Origin: an uncultured Bacillaceae bacterium
GTDB lineage: Bacteria; Bacillota; Bacilli; Bacillales; Alkalibacillaceae
Length of the DNA: 10,888 nt
NCBI GenBank assembly: GCA_937958375.1
Contig: CALGNY010000020.1
Span: forward strand, 1 to 10,888
Reading direction: 5' to 3'
Numbering within the stretch: the stretch's first letter is position 1; every line of letters starts with the position of its first letter. The notes below the pieces were generated by a model. The model ran no database searches, had not been told where the DNA came from, and saw only the letters and a list, made by a program, of their open reading frames with translations. This document shows, piece by piece, positions 1 through 4,906 of this stretch. A program made the translations under genes and the position numbers.

Positions 1-152
1 TTGAGATTCGGTTTTGAGTGGCTCAACGCATTGAGATGGCTTGTCAATGCGTTGAGGTTCGGTTTTGTGCGGTTCAACGCATTGAGATGGCTTGTCAATG
101 CGTTGAAATCAGTTTTTGTGCAGCTCAACGCACTGAGTCGGCACGCACTGCC
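1..152. repeat. 51-bp tandem repeat of paired near-palindromes, running off the left edge
   Basis: About three copies with a 51-bp period start at 1, 52 and 103; the third decays after about 137. Each unit carries an inverted repeat: arm caacgcattga, a 9-nt loop, then tcaatgcgttg (24-34 with 44-54, and 75-85 with 95-105). The outer pairs covary: C22-G56 in copy one is T73-A107 in copy two. Each arm plus its flanks is itself close to the palindrome CTCAAYGCRTTGAG, giving near-palindromes at 22-35, 43-56, 73-86, 94-107 and 124-137, spaced 21 and 30 bp in turn. There are no unique spacers. One frame on each strand is free of stops through the array, so a coding origin is not excluded, but no start or ribosome site is visible. 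Most likely it is an intergenic repeat. The family is not identified. Confidence 0.85.
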
Positions 153-200
153 TTTTAAATTATTTGATTAAAAATTATTTTCGGTCTTTGTAGAAACGTG

Positions 201-233
201 TTGACAGGAGTCGCACTTCTGTTGTACTATAAT
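201..233 (+). promoter_or_regulatory. Probable promoter for the tRNA-Met/tRNA-Glu pair
   Basis: A perfect -35 hexamer TTGACA (201-206) lies upstream of a perfect -10 TATAAT (228-233), but the spacer is 21 bp, longer than the usual 16-18. An alternative -10, TACTAT (225-230), would give an 18-bp spacer with a poorer match. Transcription would start near 240, about 20 nt before the tRNA-Met 5' end. The AT-rich stretch at 153-180 could help as upstream DNA. The position fits a tRNA promoter well; which -10 is used is not settled. Confidence 0.6.
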
Positions 234-260
234 TTTTGTGTCTGAGATATATAACACTAT

Positions 261-334
261 GGCGGCGTAGCTCAGCTGGCGAGAGCGTACGGTTCATACC
301 CGTGAGGTCGTGGGTTCGATCCCCTCCGCCGCTA
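261..334 (+). tRNA. tRNA-Met (CAT anticodon, elongator type)
   Basis: A full cloverleaf can be folded. The acceptor strand GGCGGCG pairs with CGCCGCT (G1-U72 wobble). The D stem is GCTC/GAGC and the anticodon stem is TACGG/CCGTG around the loop TTCATAC with anticodon CAT. The T arm is GTGGG-TTCGATC-CCCTC. The sequence closely follows the B. subtilis elongator tRNA-Met and lacks the G-C-rich anticodon stem (three consecutive G-C pairs) of initiator tRNA. The T stem has a U50-U64 mismatch where I would expect G50-U64. The bases after the discriminator A are TCA, so CCA is not encoded and must be added afterwards. It is first in a two-tRNA unit; the next tRNA starts 54 nt downstream. Confidence 0.96.
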
Positions 335-336
335 TC

Positions 337-378
337 AACAAGGGATCGGTATTGTCGATCACAAACCGGTCCCTTGTT
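337..378 (+). other. Strong hairpin between the two tRNA genes
   Basis: Bases 337-350 pair with 365-378 over 14 bp, with one T-G wobble and otherwise no mismatch, around a 14-nt loop. The stem begins 3 nt after tRNA-Met and ends 10 nt before tRNA-Glu. No run of T follows on either strand, so it is a poor match to an intrinsic terminator. A role as a processing or stabilising structure in the tRNA precursor is my inference. Confidence 0.65.
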
Positions 379-388
379 CTTTACATAA

Positions 389-460
389 GGCCCGTTGGTC
401 AAGTGGTTAAGACACCGCCCTTTCACGGCGGTAACACGGGTTCGAATCCCGTACGGGTCA
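389..460 (+). tRNA. tRNA-Glu (TTC anticodon)
   Basis: A complete cloverleaf is visible. The acceptor GGCCCGT pairs with ACGGGTC (one G-U pair). The anticodon stem CCGCC/GGCGG carries the loop CTTTCAC with anticodon TTC, and the T arm is ACGGG-TTCGAAT-CCCGT. It is almost identical to tRNA-Glu of B. subtilis as I recall it. The discriminator A460 is followed by CTA, so CCA is not encoded. The gene is read in the same direction as tRNA-Met and is followed by a terminator 24 nt later. In many Bacilli this Met-Glu pair sits next to the yabR/spoIIE junction, which agrees with its place here, but here it faces the yabR cluster. Confidence 0.97.
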
Positions 461-483
461 CTAAGCGTTATGAGGTGATCGTT

Positions 484-517
484 AAAAAACACTAATCGAA
501 AATGATTAGTGTTTTTT
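484..517. terminator. Bidirectional intrinsic terminator
   Basis: A perfect 14-bp stem (484-497 with 504-517) encloses a 6-nt loop. The stem ends in six A on one side and six T on the other, giving a U-tract on either strand. It ends the plus-strand tRNA unit and also serves the converging minus-strand gene, whose stop codon (516-518) overlaps the stem. Confidence 0.93.
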
Positions 518-1268
518 ATTTATCCCGCTTTTCAACCCAAACCCGTATTTGGCTTTGAAGGCTTTCTTTTTGTTGCTGAAATTGTTTCATACGATGACCA
601 TTGGCACCTGAAGGATGGGGCAGTCCAATCAAATAATCATGCCTGTACCATTTATTTTCTTGAACGAGTGTAGTCATGACCTGTTCAACAGTTTTTCCCA
701 ACGGGATCAGTAATGCATGAGAGTCGATTCGCGATAGCTCGTCCGGAAATACGCTGTACGCATAATGCTTCAACAAATGTGACCGATCGATCGATGGTTG
801 ATGCCCGGTATAGTTCTTCCCTTTTAAAAAAGTGGGGTATTTAATCACTGACGTCGTATGGATCAGATGCCTACTCCCACCAAATAAATCAGCGGCCTCA
901 GACAGATTTAATCCTTCAGGAATCCATAATTCATCAAGCATCTGAATCAAGTTGTTCCTCATTGAGCCAGCGAAACCCGCTTCACGCTTCGCATCTTTCA
1001 AGCACATTTCCAAACTACTGCCAGAATTCTTACTTCGGATACATTGCTCAAAAGCTGTCTTCATTTGATGAAAGCCTGGCGTAATGCCTACAAAAACAAT
1101 TTTCGCTTTCTCATTGATATATTCGTTGTGTGGCGCGTAGTACATTTCTATACGTTCGTCTTTTTCCATTAAGAATCGATCCGTTAATAAGTCTTCCTTT
1201 GAAAGGGGTCTATTCGTTGGTAATGTTTGTACAGCGGATAAAAATCGCTCAACATTGGGAAATTCCAT
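516..1268 (-). CDS. Uracil-DNA-glycosylase-superfamily-like protein, function unproven
   Basis: This encodes a 250-aa soluble protein. The start is placed at the ATG at 1268 because aaggag lies 8 nt upstream; an in-frame ATG at 1307 would add 13 residues but lacks that site. Two segments resemble UDG-superfamily motifs. KIVFVGITPG (residues 56-65) ends the first strand like motif I (GINPG in the Mug/TDG family). LPHPSGAN (216-223) resembles motif II (NPSG in Mug, HPSP in SMUG). A third strand, HALLIPLGKTVEQV (184-197), sits between them as in the UDG fold. Position 63 of motif I is Thr where Mug/TDG have the catalytic Asn, so glycosylase activity is uncertain. The gene lies between the yabR terminator and the tRNAs, outside the conserved cluster, so it may be a local insertion. 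It could instead be a non-catalytic nucleic-acid-binding relative. Confidence 0.7.
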   Translation of the reverse strand: MEFPNVERFLSAVQTLPTNRPLSKEDLLTDRFLMEKDERIEMYYAPHNEYINEKAKIVFVGITPGFHQMKTAFEQCIRSKNSGSSLEMCLKDAKREAGFAGSMRNNLIQMLDELWIPEGLNLSEAADLFGGSRHLIHTTSVIKYPTFLKGKNYTGHQPSIDRSHLLKHYAYSVFPDELSRIDSHALLIPLGKTVEQVMTTLVQENKWYRHDYLIGLPHPSGANGHRMKQFQQQKESLQSQIRVWVEKRDK

Positions 1269-1306
1269 GTTCTCTTCTCCTTGCAAACCAACTGTCATTA
1301 CAACCA

Positions 1307-1343
1307 ATCAAAAAACCTGTTCATCCAATCAATGAACAGGTTT
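1307..1343 (-). terminator. Intrinsic terminator after yabR
   Basis: On the minus strand a 12-bp perfect stem (1332-1343 with 1313-1324) has a 7-nt loop and runs into a stretch of six T that includes the last bases of the stem. It lies about 50 nt after the yabR stop and 39 nt before the start of the UDG-like gene. It should end the cluster transcript and limit read-through into that gene. Confidence 0.9.
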
Positions 1344-1391
1344 GTTAGTATATTTATTCACATTTCTTATCATATCATCAATAGACAGCAA

Positions 1392-1772
1392 TTATCCCCG
1401 CTTAGCACCTCGACCTCCACGGCGAGATTCGGTGTGTTTCTTGAGTGAAGCCAGTTTATCTTCGCTATCCTTCAAGAATTTATTCATTTTGGATTCGAAG
1501 CTTTCGACTCGTTTCTTCTGTTGTTGGCGGTTATATTTCTCATTGGCTTTTTTGATGGATAAGCCAATCTTGCCGTTTTTTTCTACATTCAATACTTTTA
1601 CAGTGACTTCCTCACCGACGGATAAATGATCATTGATATCCTTTACATAACGATCGGCGACCTCACTGATGTGCACCAATCCTGTTGAACCTTCTGGTAG
1701 CTCTACGAAAGCTCCAAAATTAGTAATGCGGGTTACTTTACCGCTGAGCTTGCTGCCTACTTCGACTGACAT
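1392..1772 (-). CDS. yabR: S1-domain RNA-binding protein YabR
   Basis: This 126-aa protein has one S1 (OB-fold) RNA-binding domain at about residues 5-74. It shows the typical pattern VGSKLSGKVTRITNFGAFVEL, then GLVHISE (31-37) and VGEEVTVKVL (52-61). A charged helical stretch and a basic tail (RRGGRGAKRG, 117-126) follow and could also contact RNA. The length fits B. subtilis YabR (about 128 aa, from memory). The exact function is not known; ribosome or RNA association is inferred from the domain. An aggagg site lies 12 nt before the ATG, a long spacing filled mainly with T. The gene follows divIC, has its own consensus promoter overlapping the divIC stop, and ends at a terminator, so it can be made apart from the sporulation genes. 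Confidence 0.9.
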   Translation of the reverse strand: MSVEVGSKLSGKVTRITNFGAFVELPEGSTGLVHISEVADRYVKDINDHLSVGEEVTVKVLNVEKNGKIGLSIKKANEKYNRQQQKKRVESFESKMNKFLKDSEDKLASLKKHTESRRGGRGAKRG

Positions 1773-1817
1773 AAAAAAAATGCTCCTCCTTAAAATTTTA
1801 AAAGTCTATTCTAATAC

Positions 1818-1847
1818 ATTATATATACCGAGCTCAAAAAGTGTCAA
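1818..1847 (-). promoter_or_regulatory. Consensus SigmaA promoter for yabR
   Basis: On the minus strand a perfect TTGACA (1842-1847) and a perfect TATAAT (1818-1823) are separated by 18 bp. The start would be near 1811, leaving a leader of about 38 nt before the yabR ATG. The -35 overlaps the divIC stop codon (1844-1846). Confidence 0.8.
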
Positions 1848-2233
1848 TAAGAAGGCTCTTCATCTGGTAATTTAAAGATGATTTCACCGTCTTTGGAGAA
1901 AAAGTAATCTTTTCTAGCAATTTGAAGTAAATAATTGATGTCACTTAGTTTTTCTATTTCTTCATTCAAGGATTCATTTTCTTCCGTATATTGCACCATT
2001 TTTTCGTTCAGTTCTTGGTACTCCGCCTGTTTATCATCATACTGCGCACGCTGACTGAAATGGAAAGCAACCATTCCGCCACCGAGCAACACAAATAAAA
2101 CGGCAAAGGCGATCAGTCGGCGAAAGAGAAGTTTTTTCTCGCGTGATTTTTCAGCCATTTGCTTTTCTTGTTGTTTGGTATAAGTCGAGTTGATTCTTGC
2201 AATGTTATCACTACGACGCTCTCTTCTTTTCAC
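1844..2233 (-). CDS. divIC: Cell-division protein DivIC
   Basis: This 129-aa bitopic membrane protein belongs to the FtsB/DivIC family. It has a basic cytoplasmic N-terminus (1-40), one membrane segment at about 39-59 (LIAFAVLFVLLGGGMVAF), then an extracellular coiled coil (about 62-98) and a short C-terminal domain with the family signature ARKDYFFSKDGEIIFKLP (106-123). DivIC works with FtsL and DivIB in the divisome and stimulates septal peptidoglycan synthesis. The start codon is GTG at 2231-2233, with aggagg 10 nt upstream; the next Met is residue 26, too late to keep the basic N-terminus. It lies 14 nt after yabQ, so it is likely co-transcribed with yabP-yabQ and with genes further upstream. 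Confidence 0.94.
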   Translation of the reverse strand: MKRRERRSDNIARINSTYTKQQEKQMAEKSREKKLLFRRLIAFAVLFVLLGGGMVAFHFSQRAQYDDKQAEYQELNEKMVQYTEENESLNEEIEKLSDINYLLQIARKDYFFSKDGEIIFKLPDEEPSY

Positions 2234-2247
2234 TGAATTGCCGCCTC

Positions 2248-2814
2248 CTACTTTTTAAAATATGATTGTATGCGAATAAAGAGCTTATACATTATTTTAC
2301 TACACTTTGTCAGAAAAGAAAGTCCATTTTTCTTGATTTTTTCTGGTATGAGTGGTTTGACCAACCAAGAGACTACTTTCCATATGAACAGAACCAGTTT
2401 TTGAAGCAACAAATAGACGAGCATGACCAATGCAAAGACTTGAAGAAGAATCCATGTGATTGGCCGAATCACCAAAGTGTTGATTAGGCGGATCAGCCCT
2501 CGGACAATCACCCGAAATAACCGGACCAGACGATCTAGGATCCGTAAGTAGGTGTGTTGAAAAAGGGCATAGTACATCGATACGCCGAGCATGATGGCCA
2601 AAAATAAATATAATTTAACAACCCCGCCGTTGACGAGAAAAAGAAAATAAAACAAAATACATGCTTGAGTAAGGAAAAACAATAAATCAGTGGCCAGCTG
2701 ACGCCAAAGGTAGGTTGGCCGAAATAATTGCTTGTATGTATCAAACGTCAATGCTGCTTGGATACCACCGGCAACCATAACGACCATCGCAGTGAATTGC
2801 ATACTTAACGTCAT
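2248..2814 (-). CDS. yabQ: Spore cortex/coat membrane protein YabQ
   Basis: This 188-aa integral membrane protein belongs to the YabQ family. Hydrophobic segments lie at about 5-22, 42-62, 66-86 and 119-150, with basic clusters at 91-110 and at the C-terminus (160-188). The N-terminal pattern GGIQAALTFDTYKQLFR (16-32) is typical of the family. In B. subtilis YabQ is a SigmaE-dependent mother-cell protein needed for cortex formation; that role is assigned here by homology and synteny. The ATG overlaps the yabP stop (ATGA at 2811-2814) and there is no clear ribosome site, so translation is probably coupled to yabP. It is a little shorter than the B. subtilis protein (about 211 aa, from memory), mainly in the poorly conserved C-terminal part. 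Confidence 0.92.
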   Translation of the reverse strand: MTLSMQFTAMVVMVAGGIQAALTFDTYKQLFRPTYLWRQLATDLLFFLTQACILFYFLFLVNGGVVKLYLFLAIMLGVSMYYALFQHTYLRILDRLVRLFRVIVRGLIRLINTLVIRPITWILLQVFALVMLVYLLLQKLVLFIWKVVSWLVKPLIPEKIKKNGLSFLTKCSKIMYKLFIRIQSYFKK

Positions 2815-3113
2815 TTGAATAATTTACCCAGTAGGCTCTTCGTTTGTTTTGGATCATCATCGATATACTGAAACGATGCGATTCTTCCTTGAATGGTCAG
2901 CAGACCTTGATCCACGCTTAAGTTTTTCATATGAAGGTTATGGCCCTGAATGACGAGATAGCCTTGTGTCGTTTTCAACAAAAATTCTTCCGTGTCGAAA
3001 CTGTCTACATTTTCTACTCCTTTGATCTCTAGTTTCCGCCGATTCACAAGCTTCAGTTCATGTTCCTTTTGTTGGCTTCTTTCCTGGTTATACATTGTTT
3101 TTTCATATGGCAT
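2811..3113 (-). CDS. yabP: Sporulation protein YabP
   Basis: This 100-aa YabP-family protein has a hydrophilic N-terminus (1-25) and the family beta-rich core LEIKGVENVDSFDTEEFLLKT followed by GYLVIQGHNLHMKNLSVDQG and TIQGRI. The ATG at 3113 is chosen because aggagg (3121-3126) lies 7 nt upstream; the in-frame ATG at 3119 is only 1 nt from that site and another at 3131 is upstream of it. The length then equals that of B. subtilis YabP. In B. subtilis it is made in the mother cell under SigmaE, and it is expected to act at the forespore surface together with YabQ. A SigmaE-like promoter is visible just upstream. The gene overlaps yabQ by 4 nt. No enzymatic motif is seen. Confidence 0.94.
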   Translation of the reverse strand: MPYEKTMYNQERSQQKEHELKLVNRRKLEIKGVENVDSFDTEEFLLKTTQGYLVIQGHNLHMKNLSVDQGLLTIQGRIASFQYIDDDPKQTKSLLGKLFK

Positions 3114-3134
3114 GTCCATCCCTCCTATCAATAC

Positions 3135-3163
3135 AAACTATGAGGAGAAGATAGAAAACATGC
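3135..3163 (-). promoter_or_regulatory. SigmaE-like promoter before yabP
   Basis: On the minus strand GCATGTT (3157-3163; SigmaE -35 consensus about GMATATT) is followed after 14 bp by CATAGTTT (3135-3142; -10 consensus about CATACAHT). Spacing and the CATA core fit, while the other -10 bases fit poorly. Transcription would start near 3128, giving a short leader of about 15 nt. The placement agrees with the SigmaE control known for yabP in B. subtilis. Confidence 0.4.
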
Positions 3164-3172
3164 CTAAAATCT

Positions 3173-3430
3173 CTAATCTATTCTTTCTTCTTGGACGACC
3201 GAATATAATCGTTCCGCTTCGTCTTTTTTAACCTGTTCCCGCAAAGACTCTATTTTAATCGTCAACTTTTTCTGTGCGAATTGAATCGTCACTTCATCGC
3301 CGACTTGAAGGTCTGTAGAAGCTTTAGCCGGGTTTCCATTGACCTGGATTCTACCTTTTCCGGCTACTTCTTTGGCGACCGTTCGTCTTTTGATGATCCT
3401 CGATAATTTCAAAAATTTATCCAAACGCAT
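3173..3430 (-). CDS. rqcP: S4-domain ribosome quality control factor RqcP (YabO)
   Basis: This 85-aa protein is an S4 RNA-binding domain (MRLDKFLKLSRIIKRRTVAKE, 1-21, then GKGRIQVNGNPAKAS, 24-38, and VGDEVTIQF, 43-51) with an acidic C-terminal tail. B. subtilis RqcP is the Hsp15-like partner of RqcH: it binds stalled 50S subunits and keeps P-site tRNA in place during poly-alanine tailing of stalled chains. The start at 3430 is chosen because aggagg lies 6 nt upstream, inside the end of yabN, and because the S4 domain begins at residue 1; an open frame reaching back to 3586 is only an overlap with yabN. The yabN stop and this ATG are 1 nt apart, so the two are surely co-transcribed and probably translationally coupled. 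Confidence 0.95.
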   Translation of the reverse strand: MRLDKFLKLSRIIKRRTVAKEVAGKGRIQVNGNPAKASTDLQVGDEVTIQFAQKKLTIKIESLREQVKKDEAERLYSVVQEERID

Positions 3431-3431
3431 G

Positions 3432-4895
3432 TTAATCCTCCTGTTTGAGTAAAGCTTTTGCTTGAAGCCAATAGTTTTCCATTTCTTCCTGTGATAATTC
3501 TGCCAGTGACTGGCCGTCTTTTTTCGCGAAAAACTCCATTTGTTCAAAGCGTCTTTTGAATTTTTGGCTTGTTCGGTGAAGCGCAATCTCTGGGTCTATT
3601 GAAAGTAAGCGAGCAACATTGACGAGTGAAAATAAGACGTCACCGAATTCAAGCTCAATCGCATTATCCTCTTCATTCTGCAAAGCTTCTTGGAATTCCT
3701 CTATTTCTTCTTCAACTTTTTGAAAAGCAAGGTCAGCCCGTTTCCAGTCAAAGCCCACATTGGATGCTTTTTTCTGCATTTCTTTTGCGTACAACAATCG
3801 CGGCAACGACTCGGATAAGCCATCTAGCCAGGCGTCTTGTTTCTCTCGACCCTTATTCTTGATCACTTCCCAATTCGCTTTGACTTCTTCAGCGGATTCG
3901 ACTTCAACGTCACCGAACACATGAGGATGTCGCTCAATCATTTTTTCGGTAATCGACCGAATGACATCATCGACGGTAAAATAACCACGATCCTCACCGA
4001 TCTGGCTATGGAGCATGACTTGCAACAACACATCACCTAATTCTTCCGCGATGTGTGCATCGTCTTGTTCCTCAATCGCATCAATGACTTCATAGGCCTC
4101 TTCAATCAAATATGGCCGGAGTGATTCATGGGTCTGCTTCCGATCCCACGGACAGCCATTTGGTCCTCGCAAGGTGGCGATTACCTCTCGGAGTTTGCTG
4201 AACGTATGGGTTAGCTTTTCTCTTGATTGTGGTGGAACGTACACGGTCGTCAGGTTATTGAATTGTTCTGTCCGGTCCAATTCGACCAATGGCACATCCG
4301 TCATTTTTTCCTCAGAACTACCCGCTGCCTCCACGATGGTCACCGGGTAATCTTCCGGCAGGTCTTCCATCAACGTCAATTTAATGTCTGATGCAACCAA
4401 GCGATCATAGACCTGAGCGATCAACAAATGATTCTCATACTGAATCACCGAACGGTCCATGCTTGTCCCATCCAGGAGTTGAAATCCGTCGATTGGATCG
4501 ATTTGCAGCGTATTGAGTATCGCGTCCAAGAAACTTTGACCGCCGTGAACTTGAACAACTACTTGGTCATTTTGACGTTCAAGCAGTCGCTGGACAGTCA
4601 TCTCAGCCACCATTGGATGACCCGGTACTGCATAGATGATATCTTCCGCTTGGGCCAACTCCATTAACCGGTCACTGATTTTCTCATAAACCGTATCAAA
4701 TTGCTCTTCCTCTTCATACACCTCATCGAAACTTTGGAAAAATACGCCCTCTTCTTCGAGCGCTTCGACAACTGGATGCTCTTTCGTTCTGAGAAAAACT
4801 CGATTATTTTGCTTCGTTAAATACCGATAAATTCCGAGTGGCAGCTGATCGATTGTACCGGCTCCTAATCCAATCACATGTATTGTATGCTTCAT
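3432..4895 (-). CDS. yabN: YabN: tetrapyrrole methylase-like domain fused to MazG NTP pyrophosphohydrolase
   Basis: This is a 487-aa two-part soluble protein. Residues 1-222 form a tetrapyrrole (corrin/porphyrin) methylase-like domain, seen in VIGLGAGTIDQLPLG (7-21) and YAVPGHPMVAE (88-98); its substrate is unknown. Residues 228-487 form a MazG domain with two repeats. The first holds the signature GPNGCPWDRKQTHESL (244-259), EEAYE (265-269) and EELGD (284-288), the acidic residues that bind Mg2+ for hydrolysis of nucleoside triphosphates to monophosphate plus pyrophosphate. The second repeat keeps EEEIEE (395-400) and ELEFGD (414-419). The likely role is clearing damaged or non-canonical nucleotides. 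The domain order and length match B. subtilis YabN. It begins 11 nt after the yabM stop and ends 1 nt before rqcP, in the middle of one transcription unit. Confidence 0.95.
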   Translation of the reverse strand: MKHTIHVIGLGAGTIDQLPLGIYRYLTKQNNRVFLRTKEHPVVEALEEEGVFFQSFDEVYEEEEQFDTVYEKISDRLMELAQAEDIIYAVPGHPMVAEMTVQRLLERQNDQVVVQVHGGQSFLDAILNTLQIDPIDGFQLLDGTSMDRSVIQYENHLLIAQVYDRLVASDIKLTLMEDLPEDYPVTIVEAAGSSEEKMTDVPLVELDRTEQFNNLTTVYVPPQSREKLTHTFSKLREVIATLRGPNGCPWDRKQTHESLRPYLIEEAYEVIDAIEEQDDAHIAEELGDVLLQVMLHSQIGEDRGYFTVDDVIRSITEKMIERHPHVFGDVEVESAEEVKANWEVIKNKGREKQDAWLDGLSESLPRLLYAKEMQKKASNVGFDWKRADLAFQKVEEEIEEFQEALQNEEDNAIELEFGDVLFSLVNVARLLSIDPEIALHRTSQKFKRRFEQMEFFAKKDGQSLAELSQEEMENYWLQAKALLKQED

Positions 4896-4906
4896 GATTT
4901 AAACAC

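Noticed and set aside
1..152. CRISPR-like array
   Set aside because: The 51-bp units follow each other without unique spacers, and there is no cas gene in the window.
175..492. Minus-strand open frame of 105 codons across the tRNA region
   Set aside because: It is antisense to both tRNA genes and the hairpin and has no ribosome site. Frames through tRNAs often look open by chance.
1130..1629. Plus-strand open frames opposite the UDG-like gene and yabR
   Set aside because: They run over the terminator and antisense to genes with good domain evidence, and no ribosome sites were seen.
3431..3586. N-terminal extension of rqcP to 137 aa
   Set aside because: It lies wholly within yabN in another frame; the S4 domain and the ribosome site support the ATG at 3430.
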